A DNA stretch of 64,000 bases from Burkholderia ambifaria. Its GTDB lineage: Bacteria > Pseudomonadota > Gammaproteobacteria > Burkholderiales > Burkholderiaceae. This document shows, piece by piece, positions 17,191 through 26,286 of this stretch. The position numbers and the translations under genes were made by a program. The notes below the pieces were generated by a model. It was not told the DNA's origin, made no database searches, and was given only the letters and a program-made list of their open reading frames with translations. The stretch is taken from positions 108,398 to 172,397 of the forward strand of contig NZ_LKPJ01000009.1 of assembly GCF_001443045.1 (NCBI RefSeq), given 5' to 3'. Numbering within the stretch: the first letter of the stretch is position 1; the number at the start of each line of letters is the position of its first letter.

Positions 17191-17488
17191 GGATTTCCTC
17201 GGAATCGGGTGCGTATCGGCGAACGCGAACCGAACGCAAACGATATGCGGCGGCGCAGGTTGTTTTCCGTAACTGTAGAACGTCGTGGCCGGAAACGGAA
17301 ACCGGCCGCAGCGGCTACAGGTCGCGCAACCCGCTCACACGTTCCGCCGCTCGGGCTTGCCGTGCCGATCGGCGTCGACGCGCAGGGGCTCGCACCGCAT
17401 CCGGACGACTGGCGCGATCGTCCGCCAAACCGGTTGTCCACGTTTCGTCATTTAGCTAATATTCAAAACGTCAAACGAGGCCGAACCC

Positions 17489-17788
17489 ATGGACGACGTC
17501 ACCCGCATCAGCGCACTGGCCAACGAAAGCCGTCTGGCCGTGATGCGCTGGCTCAAGCAGCCGCGCAAGCACTTCCCGCCGCAGCCGCACGGCGACTTCG
17601 ACGAACTCGGCGTGTGCTGCACCTACATCACCGAGAAGCTCGGCATCGCGCCGGCGACGACTACCCGCCACATGCGCATCCTCGCGGATGCCGGGCTCGT
17701 GCAGGCGACGCGCGTCGGCAAGTTCACGTACTACAGGCGGATCGACGATGCGCTGCATCAGTTGGGCCGCGATCTCCTGCAACTTTGA
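17489..17788 (+). CDS. ArsR-type winged-helix regulator
   Basis: A 99-residue HTH protein: DDVTRISALANESRLAVMRW (helix 1-2), a linker with the Cys pair GVCCTYI, then TEKLGIAPATTTRHMRILADAG as recognition helices and wing ATRVGKFTYYRRID. The metal-binding ELCVC box of arsenic sensors is absent, so it may sense another ligand or redox state through the adjacent cysteines. It ends 20 bases before the decarboxylase ATG and is almost certainly co-transcribed with it. Confidence 0.87.
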   Translation: MDDVTRISALANESRLAVMRWLKQPRKHFPPQPHGDFDELGVCCTYITEKLGIAPATTTRHMRILADAGLVQATRVGKFTYYRRIDDALHQLGRDLLQL

Positions 17789-17808
17789 CCTTCACCGAGG
17801 CAATCGAC

Positions 17809-19161
17809 ATGGATGAACTCGCCCTGCTGGCCGACGCCGACCGGCGCGCGCACGCGTATCTCGCCGCGACGAACGACCGGCGCACGTATCCCGACGCGGC
17901 CGCGCTCGCCGGCCTCGCGGCCTTCGACGAGCCGCTGCCCGACATGGGCCGCCCGGCCGGCGACATGCTGCGCCTGCTCGACGAACGCGGCACGCCCGCG
18001 ACCGTCGCATCGAACGGCCCGAACTACTTCGGCTTCGTGATCGGCGCGACGCTGCCGGCCGCGGCGGCGGCCGAGCGGCTGATGCTCGCATGGGATCAAT
18101 GCGCGTCGTCGTTCGTGAATTCGCCGGTGGCCGCGACGATCGAGCGGCAGGCCGCGCGCTGGGTCGTCGATGTGCTCGGGCTGCCCGAGGGCAGCGCGGT
18201 CGGCTTCGGGACGAGCGCGACGGCCTGCACGCTGGTCGCGCTGGTTGCCGCGCGGCGTGCGCTGCTCGCGCGCAAGGGCTGGGACGTCGACGAGGACGGC
18301 CTGATCGGCGCGCCCGAGGTCAAGGTCGTGGTCTCCGAGCTCGTGCACGTCACGGTGAAGAAGGCGCTGCGCGTGCTCGGCTTCGGGATGAAGCGCGTCA
18401 TCGTCGCGCCGGTCGACACGCATGGCCGCATCGACCCCGCGGAACTGCCGCCGCTGGACGACATGACGATCCTCTGCCTGCAGGCCGGCGAAGTGAACAC
18501 CGGCGAATTCGATCCGTTCGCGGCGCTGATTCCGCCTGCGAAGGCCGCCGGCGCGTGGGTGCACGTGGACGGTGCGTTCGGGCTGTGGGCGCGCGCGTCG
18601 TCGAAGCGCGTGCTGACCGAAGGCATCGACGGCGCGGACAGCTGGACGACCGACGGCCACAAGTGGCTCAACACGCCGTACGACGGCGCGATGGTGATCT
18701 GCCGCGACGCGGCCGCGCTCGCGAGCGCGATGAACAGCGATGCCGTCTACCTGAGCGGCGCGCAGGATGCGCAGAAGAACCTGAACCTCGAATTCTCGCG
18801 GCGGGCGCGCGGCATTCCGGTGTGGGCCGCGCTGCGCGCGCTCGGCCGCGCCGGCGTGGCGACGATGGTCGAGCGGCATTGCGTGCAGGCCGCGCGCGTC
18901 GCGGACGGCCTGCGTGCGGCCGGCTACGACGTGCTGAACCGTGTCGTGCTGAACCAGGTGCTCGTGCGCGCCGGCACCGACGACGAGACGATCGCGATCC
19001 TTCAGGCCGCGCAGGATTCGGGCGAGGTCTGGTTCGGGCAGACCGTGTGGCAGGGGCGGCCGGCGTTTCGGATCAGTGTGTCGTCGTGGCGCACCGAGGA
19101 TGAACACATCGACCGCCTCGTCGCACTGCTGACGAAGCTGCGCGGCGTGCACGTGGGCTGA
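17809..19161 (+). CDS. PLP-dependent group II decarboxylase family protein
   Basis: A 450-residue fold-type I PLP enzyme of the glutamate/aromatic-amino-acid decarboxylase group. The PLP lysine is K285 in DGHKWLNTPYD. The aspartate that contacts the PLP nitrogen is in HVDGAFGLWA, and QAGEVNTGEFDP is the pre-catalytic loop. The ATG at 17809 follows the ArsR gene by 20 bases. A longer in-frame ORF running from 15949 crosses into antisense of other genes and is not real. Substrate (an L-amino acid or related compound) cannot be told from sequence. Convergent with a LysR gene. Confidence 0.87.
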   Translation: MDELALLADADRRAHAYLAATNDRRTYPDAAALAGLAAFDEPLPDMGRPAGDMLRLLDERGTPATVASNGPNYFGFVIGATLPAAAAAERLMLAWDQCASSFVNSPVAATIERQAARWVVDVLGLPEGSAVGFGTSATACTLVALVAARRALLARKGWDVDEDGLIGAPEVKVVVSELVHVTVKKALRVLGFGMKRVIVAPVDTHGRIDPAELPPLDDMTILCLQAGEVNTGEFDPFAALIPPAKAAGAWVHVDGAFGLWARASSKRVLTEGIDGADSWTTDGHKWLNTPYDGAMVICRDAAALASAMNSDAVYLSGAQDAQKNLNLEFSRRARGIPVWAALRALGRAGVATMVERHCVQAARVADGLRAAGYDVLNRVVLNQVLVRAGTDDETIAILQAAQDSGEVWFGQTVWQGRPAFRISVSSWRTEDEHIDRLVALLTKLRGVHVG

Positions 19162-19213
19162 GCGGCAGCACTGCGCGCGCCCAGCGCGCGGCGCTTGTTG
19201 TGCGCTGCGTCGA

Positions 19214-20137
19214 TTACGTGCCGTCGTCGTCCTTCCCCGGCACGCTCGCCGAGGCCGCCTTCAGGCATTCGATCAGATGCAGCGCGGCCGGCGTCAGCAA
19301 CGCATGCCGCCGCATCACGATGGCGACGGTCAACGCCGGCAGCGGCTCGACGAGATCGAGCGCGACGATCCCGCGCGACTTGCGTTCGACGTCGGCGAGC
19401 GGCCGTGCGAACACGCCGAGCGCATCCGTCTGCGACACGAGCCCGAGCGTCGCGGCAAACGACGGGCAGTGAAGCACCCGCTTCGGCATCTCGAGTCCGG
19501 ACGGCGCGAAGATCGAGCGCACCAGATCGTCGCCGCCTTCCCCGTAACGCGGCACACACCATTGCGCATCGCCAAGCTCGCGCAGCGAGCGCGCACGCGC
19601 CAGACGATGCCGGCTTCGTGCGACGACCACGAACGCCGTGCGGAACAGCGCAATGCTCGCGAATTCGTCGGGGTCCGGCATCGCGTTCGACAGTTGATGG
19701 GTGACGATGAAATCGAGCGAACCGTCGCGCAGCCGCGCGAGGTCCGTCGCGGTCAGCGCATCGTCGACGTTTACGGTCGCGCCGGGCAGCTTGCGCGTGA
19801 ACGCGTCGAACGCACGCGGCAGGATCGTCAGCGCGACGGTCGGGCTGACCGCGATCGATACCGATCCGGTCGTGCCGAGCCGCAACTGCTCGATTTCGTC
19901 GCGCGTGCGCTGGAGTTCCTCGACGATCAGCCGTGCGCGAATCGCGAATGCGCTGCCGTAGTCGGTCAGCGCGACGCCCTTCACGCTGCGCATTACGAGC
20001 GGCACGCCGAGCTCGCCTTCGAGTTCGCGCACGATGCTGCTGACGGCCGGCTGCGTGACGCCGAGCGCGCGGGCCGCGCCGCGAATGGTGCGGTGCTCGG
20101 CGACCGCGAGAAACGCGTTGAGCTGCTTGAGCTTCAT
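19214..20137 (-). CDS. LysR family transcriptional regulator
   Basis: A 307-residue regulator: winged HTH at residues 1-60 (LKQLNAFLAVAEHRTIRGAA, LGVTQPAVSSIVRELEGELG) and a periplasmic-binding-like effector domain from about 90. The start at 20137 has a nearby AAGG. Divergent from the M20 amidohydrolase gene across 94 bases containing a probable shared promoter, so it most likely activates that gene when its substrate is present. Confidence 0.9.
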   Translation of the reverse strand: MKLKQLNAFLAVAEHRTIRGAARALGVTQPAVSSIVRELEGELGVPLVMRSVKGVALTDYGSAFAIRARLIVEELQRTRDEIEQLRLGTTGSVSIAVSPTVALTILPRAFDAFTRKLPGATVNVDDALTATDLARLRDGSLDFIVTHQLSNAMPDPDEFASIALFRTAFVVVARSRHRLARARSLRELGDAQWCVPRYGEGGDDLVRSIFAPSGLEMPKRVLHCPSFAATLGLVSQTDALGVFARPLADVERKSRGIVALDLVEPLPALTVAIVMRRHALLTPAALHLIECLKAASASVPGKDDDGT

Positions 20138-20231
20138 AGGTGACAAGGAAAAGTTATCGTATGAAACGAAATCTTGGATTTTTCTTATCGGATCGAGTGT
20201 ATATGCTCGGGGCTTTTCGGGAGTGACCGCG

Positions 20232-21455
20232 ATGATTCTCGTGAACCAGCAACGGCTGTGGGATTCGCTGATGGAGATGGCGAAGATCGGTGCGACCGCG
20301 CACGGCGGCAGTTGCCGGCTCGCGCTGAGCGCCGACGAGGTGCTCGGCCGGCAACGCTTCATCCGCTGGTGCGAGGAGGCCGGCTGCGAAATCCGCATCG
20401 ATCCGATCGGCAACGTGTTCGCGCGCCGGCCCGGTACGCAGCCCGACGCGCCGGCCGTGATGTGCGGCAGCCATCTCGACACGCAGCCGCTCGGCGGCCG
20501 CTTCGACGGCGTCTATGGCGTGCTCGCGGGCCTCGAGGCGATTCGTGCGCTGAACGAGCACGGCATCGTCACCCGCCATCCGATCGACGTCGTCGCGTGG
20601 ACCAACGAAGAAGGGTCGCGCTTCACGCCGGGCATGATGGGCTCGGCCGTCTACGCGGGTACGCTGGATCTCGACTACGCGCTGGCCCGGCCGTGCATGC
20701 AGACGGGCGTGCTGCTCGGCGACGAACTCGAGCGCACCGGCTTCGCCGGCCGCGAGCGCGAGCGGCAGATGCCGAAAGCCTATTTCGAAGCGCATATCGA
20801 GCAGGGCCCGGTGCTGGAGAACGCCGGCCTGCCGATTGGCGTCGTGACCGGCGTGCAGGGCATCTACGAACTCGACGTCACGGTGACCGGCTTCGAGTCG
20901 CATGCGGGCACGACGCCGATGAGCGTGCGCCGTGATGCAATGGGCGTGGCGGCCGCGATGATCGCCGCGATCGTCGACCATGGGCACGCGTTCGATGCCG
21001 ATGCGCGCGTGACCGTCGGCCATGTCGCGTGCCAGCCGAACTCGCCGAGCACGATACCCGGCCTGGTCAAGTTCAGCGTCGACGTGCGCCATCCGTCGCT
21101 GCCGGCGCTGAAGCGGCTCGTCGCCGATATCGAGGCGATCTGCCGGGAGCGCATTCCGCTGCGCGGCACGCAGGTGCAGGTGCAGACCATCGCCGAATAC
21201 GAGCCGGTGGTGTTCGACGCCGGGTGCGTCGCGCGCGTGCGGCAGGCGACGTCCGCCGCCGGCTATCCGTACATGGAGATGTGCAGCGGCGCGGGGCACG
21301 ACGCGGTGAACCTGTCGTACGTCGCGCCGAGCGCGATGGTGTTCGTCCCGTGCAAGGCCGGGCTGAGCCACAACGAGGCCGAGGATGCCGATCCGGTGCA
21401 CCTCGCGCAAGGCGCGTCGGTGCTGGCGAACCTGCTGGCCGATTGCGCGCGGTAG
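20232..21455 (+). CDS. M20 family Zn-dependent amidohydrolase (N-carbamoyl-L-amino-acid hydrolase type)
   Basis: A 407-residue bimetal hydrolase of the beta-ureidopropionase / N-carbamoyl-L-amino-acid hydrolase / allantoate amidohydrolase group. Metal-ligand motifs in order: MCGSHLDTQPLGGRFDG, the bridging acid in NEEGSRF, HIEQGPVLE, and the C-terminal SGAGHDAVNLSYV with the last His ligand. The lid-domain motif GFESHAGTTPM is typical. It probably cleaves an N-carbamoyl amino acid or ureido compound to release nitrogen. Divergent LysR gene suggests substrate induction. Confidence 0.88.
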   Translation: MILVNQQRLWDSLMEMAKIGATAHGGSCRLALSADEVLGRQRFIRWCEEAGCEIRIDPIGNVFARRPGTQPDAPAVMCGSHLDTQPLGGRFDGVYGVLAGLEAIRALNEHGIVTRHPIDVVAWTNEEGSRFTPGMMGSAVYAGTLDLDYALARPCMQTGVLLGDELERTGFAGRERERQMPKAYFEAHIEQGPVLENAGLPIGVVTGVQGIYELDVTVTGFESHAGTTPMSVRRDAMGVAAAMIAAIVDHGHAFDADARVTVGHVACQPNSPSTIPGLVKFSVDVRHPSLPALKRLVADIEAICRERIPLRGTQVQVQTIAEYEPVVFDAGCVARVRQATSAAGYPYMEMCSGAGHDAVNLSYVAPSAMVFVPCKAGLSHNEAEDADPVHLAQGASVLANLLADCAR

Positions 21456-21593
21456 CGGTGTGCGTCGGGTGTGCGCCGGCATGCGCGCACGCTTTTCTCG
21501 TCTGCGCGAAAATGTCGGACAATAGCTCGGCATGCGCGCCGCGCCGGCCCGGGCGGCCAGTTCAATCGCTGCATTCACGCTGACGAGATCCCC

Positions 21594-22061
21594 ATGTCCA
21601 CGACACCTCCCCGGGAACTGCTGAAAGCTGCCGACATCGCGAAGATGGAGCCGACGCGCGCGGTGCATTCGCTGAATCCCAATGCCGTTCGCCTCAAAAG
21701 GCAACTCAGCGACCTGACCGGCCTCACGCAAATCGGCGCTCACCTGCTCACGCTGATGCCCGGTCACGAATCGGCCGAGTATCACCGCCACCTTTACGAG
21801 GAAGAATGCGTGTACGTGCTGTCCGGCACCGGCATCGCCACGATCGGTGAGCGCACTTTCGACATCGGGCCCGGTGATTTTCTCGGCTTTCCGCGCGGCG
21901 GCGATGCGCACACGTTGCAGAACACCGGCGATGTGCCGCTGCAACTGTTCATCGCCGGCCAGCGCCTCGAACACGACGTGTGCGAATACCCGAGAATCGG
22001 CAAGCGGCTTTACATCGCCGGCGAACTCGAAGCATTCGTCGATCTGCCGAAACAGCCGTAA
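21594..22061 (+). CDS. cupin domain protein
   Basis: A 155-residue single-domain cupin. Motif 1 is visible in ESAEYHRHLYEEECVYVLSG (two His and a Glu as metal ligands) and motif 2 in GPGDFLGFPRGGDAHTLQNTGD (last His ligand). All metal ligands are present, so it may be an enzyme or sugar/small-molecule sensor. The ATG at 21594 has an indistinct ribosome site. Placed between amidohydrolase and SDR genes on the same strand, about 130 bases from each, without clear operon structure. Confidence 0.8.
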   Translation: MSTTPPRELLKAADIAKMEPTRAVHSLNPNAVRLKRQLSDLTGLTQIGAHLLTLMPGHESAEYHRHLYEEECVYVLSGTGIATIGERTFDIGPGDFLGFPRGGDAHTLQNTGDVPLQLFIAGQRLEHDVCEYPRIGKRLYIAGELEAFVDLPKQP

Positions 22062-22192
22062 CCGCCGCGCCTTCGCATCGGCAGGCGGTACCGGCCGCGG
22101 CCGCGAGGCCGCCCCGGTTTCGCCGATGCAATCCCTGCGGCGCTTGTCGCCGCGCTTATGATGCGGGAACGCCACTGACAGGATTTCACGCC

Positions 22193-23014
22193 ATGGACGC
22201 GCCGCATCCGCCGATGAACGCCCCGATCTCCGACACGGAACCAGAAACCGAAACCGTCGCCGAGCCGCGCGCATCGCGCGTGCATCGGCCTGTCGCACTC
22301 GTCACCGGATCGACGTCGGGGATCGGCGCGGCCATCGCGCGACGCCTGTCGGCGGACGGTTACGCGGTGATCCTGCATTCGCGCAGCTCCGCCGAGACCG
22401 GCCGCGCGATGGCGCGCGAACTCGGCGCGGCCTACGTGCAGGCCGATCTCGCCGACGATGCGCAGCGCGTGCGGTTGATCCGCGACGCGCTCGCCGTGCA
22501 CGGCCGGCTCGACGTGCTGGTCAACAATGCGGGCGTCAGCCGCGTGATTCCGCACGACGATCTCGCCGCCGCGACGCCCGACGTGTGGCGCGAGATGCAC
22601 GAGATCAACGTGATCGCGCCGTTCCGGCTCGTTGCCGAAGCGCAGCCCGCGCTGCTCGAAGCGGCATCGAGCGGGCGGGCCGGTTGCGTCGTGAACGTCA
22701 GCTCGCATGCGGGCGTGCGGCCGAAGGGCGCGTCGATTCCGTACGCGGCGGCGAAGGCCGCGCTCAATCACACGACGCGCCTGCTTGCGCGCACGCTTGC
22801 GCCGGCAATTCGCGTCAACGCGGTGGCGCCGGGGCTCGTCGATACGCCGCTGACCGCCGACTGGACCGACGCGCAGCAGCTCTGGCGCGAGCGCGCGCCG
22901 ATGCGGCGCGCGGCGACGCCGGACGACGTCGCGCAGACGGTCGCGATGCTCGTCGCATCCGACTACGTGACGGGCGAGATCGTGATGCTCGACGGGGGAA
23001 TGAACCTGACGTGA
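22193..23014 (+). CDS. SDR family NAD(P)-dependent oxidoreductase
   Basis: A 273-residue short-chain dehydrogenase/reductase. After a 35-residue Pro/Glu-rich extension come the cofactor motif TGSTSGIG, NNAG, the catalytic Ser in NVSSHAGV, and the catalytic pair YAAAK, ending with GEIVMLDGGMNLT. The arginine after the first strand (HSRSSAET) suggests NADPH preference. Substrate unknown. The extension before PVALVTGS could mean the true start is further in, but no better ribosome site was seen. Confidence 0.85.
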   Translation: MDAPHPPMNAPISDTEPETETVAEPRASRVHRPVALVTGSTSGIGAAIARRLSADGYAVILHSRSSAETGRAMARELGAAYVQADLADDAQRVRLIRDALAVHGRLDVLVNNAGVSRVIPHDDLAAATPDVWREMHEINVIAPFRLVAEAQPALLEAASSGRAGCVVNVSSHAGVRPKGASIPYAAAKAALNHTTRLLARTLAPAIRVNAVAPGLVDTPLTADWTDAQQLWRERAPMRRAATPDDVAQTVAMLVASDYVTGEIVMLDGGMNLT

Positions 23015-23083
23015 CGGGGCGCGGTCGACGCATGACGCGGCGCGCACCACCAGCGCCGGACGCCGCGTGCACGCATTCCCGCC

Positions 23084-23443
23084 TCATTGCCGCCCGGTGT
23101 CGGGAAACGCGTGCATCGAGAATTCGAAAGCGGCTTCCGCCAGCGTTTCGATATCCGATTGGCTGCCTTCCAGATGGCCATCGATCCATAGCACGGCGAA
23201 GCCGTGCACAAAACTGCGCACGCCGACGCTGAACGCGAGGATCTCCTGCTCGTCGAGCGTGGCGCCCACCATTCTCCGGATCGCCTCGGTCGTCACCACG
23301 CTGTTTTCGCGCCTGGCCTCGATGCGTTCGGCATGGTCCTTGTGCTGGGCCGCGAACCCGCCGTACCTGAGCCGGAACAACTCGGCGTGCGCATGCGCGC
23401 CGGCAAGCGCGAAGTGAAGGGTGCCGGCATCATGCGCCGGCAC
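23084..23443 (-). pseudogene. TetR-family regulator remnant (C-terminal domain only)
   Basis: The frame encodes a TetR-type ligand-binding C-terminal domain: FALAGAHAHAELFRLRYGG, RRMVGATLDEQEILAF, RSFVHGFAVLWIDGHL, LAEAAFEFSMHAF. No helix-turn-helix precedes it, because surE ends 46 bases upstream. The apparent start (MPAHDAGTLHF) has no ribosome site. The gene has probably lost its 5' half by deletion. It could also be a short protein of unknown role, but the missing DNA-binding part makes a relic more likely. Confidence 0.65.
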
Positions 23444-23489
23444 ACGAAGCCGTCTGCCGGTTTCGCGGCTGGCCGGCCGGCCGCGCCGC

Positions 23490-24269
23490 TCAGCCCAGGC
23501 TCGACCGCAGCCGCGCCAGCGCCTGATCGTGCGTGCGTTCGAACTTCAGCGGCGTGACGGCGATATGGCCTTCGCCGAGCGCGACCGTTTCCGAATCCGC
23601 ATCGTCGTCGCGCGGGGCGCGCGCCAGTTTCAGCCAGTGGTATTCGATGTCGCGCGGATCGCGCCCCGACACGATTTCGACGCCCTGCAGCGTGCCGGCG
23701 CCCTGGTTCGTCACCTTCAAGCCGCGCACGTCGTCGGCCGGCCGCGCCGGGAAATTCACGTTGAGACACGCGTCGCGATCCCAGCCGGCCGCGACGAGCC
23801 GGCGAATCACGTCCGGCGCGTGCGTGCGCGCCGTATTCCACGGCACCGCGTTGCGGTCGCTGAATGCCTGGCTCAGTGCGATCGCCGGCACGCCGACCAG
23901 CATGCTCGTCATCGCGGCGCCGACCGTGCCGGAGAACACCGTTTCGGTGCCGAGGTTCGCGCCGCGATTCACGCCGGACAGCACGACGTCGGGCCGCGCG
24001 TCCTTCATCAGGTGGCTGACCGCGATCGCGACGCAATCGCCCGGCGTGCCGCGCACGGCGAAGCGGCGCTCGCCCTTGCGATGCACGCGCAGCGGTTCGT
24101 GCAGGCTCAGCGAATGCGACGTGCCGCTCTGGTCTTCCGCCGGCGCGACGATCCAGACTTCGCGCGCCAGTTGCGTGGCGACCTGTTCGAGCACTTCAAG
24201 GCCGGGGGCGTCGAATCCGTCGTCGTTGGTGAGCAGGACGCGGTCGAACAGCGGGTGGGTTTCTTGCAT
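23490..24269 (-). CDS. surE: 5'/3'-nucleotidase SurE
   Basis: A 259-residue metal-dependent nucleotidase that dephosphorylates nucleoside monophosphates and is linked to stationary-phase survival. Motif NDDGFDAPG at residues 14-22 supplies two metal-ligand aspartates; SGTSHSLS and SGVNRGANLGTETVFSGTVGA are family signatures including the Asn metal ligand. The start at 24269 fits the family length (about 250). In Burkholderia the housekeeping surE is normally found beside nlpD/rpoS. This copy is alone, so it is probably a paralogue. Confidence 0.93.
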   Translation of the reverse strand: MQETHPLFDRVLLTNDDGFDAPGLEVLEQVATQLAREVWIVAPAEDQSGTSHSLSLHEPLRVHRKGERRFAVRGTPGDCVAIAVSHLMKDARPDVVLSGVNRGANLGTETVFSGTVGAAMTSMLVGVPAIALSQAFSDRNAVPWNTARTHAPDVIRRLVAAGWDRDACLNVNFPARPADDVRGLKVTNQGAGTLQGVEIVSGRDPRDIEYHWLKLARAPRDDDADSETVALGEGHIAVTPLKFERTHDQALARLRSSLG

Positions 24270-24390
24270 CGGGACGATCCTCGCAGATAGGTAATGAGAG
24301 GGGAAACGCATCGCGGGTACACCCGCAAGGCTAGCATTGCGTCGCGCTGCGTGTCGTGCCATGCGGTGCCGCGCCCGGTGCGCGCATGTG

Positions 24391-24417
24391 AAAACGGGCG
24401 CATGGCGCGCCCGTTTT
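24391..24417 (-). terminator. rho-independent terminator of azlCD
   Basis: AAAACGGGCGC (24391-24401) pairs perfectly with GCGCCCGTTTT (24407-24417) around ATGGC. On the minus strand the stem ends in TTTT, 41 bases after the azlD stop. The A/T ends make it usable from the other side as well, for example for surE antisense readthrough. Confidence 0.8.
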
Positions 24418-24457
24418 GAGGTTCGATGTACCGCTCGCGCGGCGGGCAGGCGTTGCG

Positions 24458-24760
24458 CTATCCGAGCAGATACCGCAGCAGGCCGGCCGACGCGACACCG
24501 ACGATGACGGTCGGCAGGATCGACAGGCGTGTCGCCGCGACCAGCGTGACGGCGAGCGCGAGCAGGTCGGCCGGGCGCGTCGATACGAAGGCCGGCGCGA
24601 TCACCGAGATCAGCACGCAACCGGGCACGTTCTCCATCACCGATGCCATCCGCGGGCTCAGCGTGCGGTTGCGCAGCAGCACGTAGCCGAGCACGCGCGA
24701 CAGATAGGTCGTCGACGCCATCAGCACGATGGTCGCCACCGTCGCGAAATCAGGCAGCAT
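24458..24760 (-). CDS. azlD: AzlD domain small permease subunit
   Basis: A 100-residue membrane protein with three to four hydrophobic helices (VATIVLMASTTYLSRVLGYV, SVMENVPGCVLISVIAPAFV, LLALAVTLVAATRLSILPTV, then LLRYLLG). AzlD pairs with AzlC to export branched-chain amino acids or analogues such as azaleucine. Its start overlaps the end of azlC by 11 bases, so the two are translationally coupled. A strong terminator follows. Confidence 0.9.
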   Translation of the reverse strand: MLPDFATVATIVLMASTTYLSRVLGYVLLRNRTLSPRMASVMENVPGCVLISVIAPAFVSTRPADLLALAVTLVAATRLSILPTVIVGVASAGLLRYLLG

Positions 24761-25487
24761 CGCGCGGCTCCCACAGCAGCGCGGCGATCAGCCCCGCGCA
24801 CGCGCCGGCCGCGACGTACCACGCGCCGGGCACGGCCAGGTGGGTGGCGGCTGCGACGACGAGGCTCACGAACCACGGACGGCTCGCGCGCGCGCCCTTC
24901 CACATCCCGCGCAGCAGCACCAGAAACACGGCCGTAAACGCCATGTCGAAGCCGTACTGCTCGACGTTGCCGATCGTCGGGCCGACCGCCGCGCCGAGCG
25001 TCGTCATCGAGATCCACGTCAGGTAGAGCCCGGAACACACGCCGGCGTAATAGGGGACGCTGATATGCGTGGCCGAGCGCGAGCGCGCGTCGGCGAGCGA
25101 CATTGCCCAGCTTTCGTCGCACATGAAGAACAGCGCGGCGAACGCGCGGCGGCGCGGCAGGCGCCGGATGTACGGCTCGAACGCCGCACCCATCAGGATG
25201 TGGCGCGAATTCACGAGGAACGACATCGCGACGATCAGTGCGATGTGCGGCGGCGACGTCCACAGATGGATCGCGGCGAATTCCGAGCCGCCACCGAAAT
25301 TCAGGCCCGTCATCATCGGGACCTCGAACAGGCTCAGCCCTTTTTGCGCGGCCTGCGCGCCGAGTACCAGCGCGAACGGCACGAAACCCAGCATGACGGG
25401 CAGCGCCGCGCGCAATCCGCGACCCATCTCGGCGACATAGGCGGGCTTCTCGCGAAGCCCGGACGACGTTGAAACGCTACTGCTCAT
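24750..25487 (-). CDS. azlC: AzlC family amino-acid exporter, large subunit
   Basis: A 245-residue inner-membrane protein with six to seven helices and the AzlC signature FGGGSEFAAIHLW / VNSRHILMGAAFEPY. With AzlD it forms the branched-chain amino-acid exporter (YgaZH type in E. coli, valine export). GGAGGAGTA precedes the start at 25487. Divergent from an Lrp/AsnC regulator gene, starts 118 bases apart, as in azlB-azlCD of Bacillus, suggesting induction by the exported amino acid. Confidence 0.92.
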   Translation of the reverse strand: MSSSVSTSSGLREKPAYVAEMGRGLRAALPVMLGFVPFALVLGAQAAQKGLSLFEVPMMTGLNFGGGSEFAAIHLWTSPPHIALIVAMSFLVNSRHILMGAAFEPYIRRLPRRRAFAALFFMCDESWAMSLADARSRSATHISVPYYAGVCSGLYLTWISMTTLGAAVGPTIGNVEQYGFDMAFTAVFLVLLRGMWKGARASRPWFVSLVVAAATHLAVPGAWYVAAGACAGLIAALLWEPRDAA

Positions 25488-25605
25488 TACTCCTCCTTGG
25501 GGAGGAGGATTGTCTGCTTTTTTGACTCGAATCGGGTTGCGTTATAGCCAGAACTTCATGAGAATTTGGCATTGAACGAACGATTTTTGATTTTTTTGGA
25601 ATTCA

Positions 25606-26070
25606 ATGCCAATGAAGCTTGACGCTATCGATCGGCGGATCCTGAGCGCGCTGCAGCGCGACGGACGCATGCAGAACGTGGAACTCGCGCACGAGGTCGG
25701 GCTGTCGCCGTCGCCGTGCCTGCGGCGCGTGCGGCTGCTCGAGGAAGCGGGCGTGATCGAGAAATACGTGGCCGTGCTGAATCCGGCGAAGGTCGGCAAG
25801 GGGCTGACGATCTTCACGCGCGTGTGGCTGAAGGGGCAGGACGCGGAATCCGTGAACCGCTTCGCCGAGGCCGTCCAGCAGATGCCGGAAGTGGTCGAGT
25901 GTCACCTGATGGCCGGCGACTGCGATTTCCTGCTGCGCGTGGTGGCCGCCGACATCGACGACTACCGGCGCTTCCAGATGGAATACCTGACGCGCATTCC
26001 GGGCGTGCTGAGCGTGAAGACCGACATTCCGATGCAGAAGGTCAAGCTCACATCGGCGCTGCCGACGTAA
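25606..26070 (+). CDS. Lrp/AsnC family regulator of azlCD (inferred)
   Basis: A 154-residue Lrp-type regulator: HTH at residues 4-55 (LDAIDRRILSALQRDGRMQN, VGLSPSPCLRRVRLLEEAGV) and RAM domain (VVECHLMAGDCDFLLRVVA, YLTRIPGVLSVKTDIPMQKV). Starts divergently from azlC across a short AT-rich spacer (25540-25605) containing near-palindromic AATTC/GAATT elements. By analogy with AzlB and other exporter-linked Lrp proteins it should control azlCD. Confidence 0.9.
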   Translation: MPMKLDAIDRRILSALQRDGRMQNVELAHEVGLSPSPCLRRVRLLEEAGVIEKYVAVLNPAKVGKGLTIFTRVWLKGQDAESVNRFAEAVQQMPEVVECHLMAGDCDFLLRVVAADIDDYRRFQMEYLTRIPGVLSVKTDIPMQKVKLTSALPT

Positions 26071-26286
26071 CGCGGCACGAGTGCGCAACGCCGGTTCGGC
26101 GAGTCGTCACCGGCCGGTGACAATCGACCGATACACTGGCGGGACAAGCCGCTTCGCCGCGCACCGGCTGCATCACGGTGCGACTTCGATGCGCAAGCAA
26201 CTAACGGTCAACCGCAAGGCGATCGGGCAGGCGCGCTGCGCGCGATGCGATCCGCCGGGCGGTGCCTTTTCTGGGGCGAGCCATTC

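Noticed and set aside
15949..19161. Single plus-strand ORF of 1070 codons covering the decarboxylase
   Set aside because: Its first 620 codons are antisense to a hypothetical gene and overlap the ArsR gene in another frame. Only the part from 17809 has a real start and family match.
19162..19213. GC-rich hairpin between decarboxylase and LysR genes as terminator
   Set aside because: Only short GCGCGC pairing without T-run. Too weak to call.
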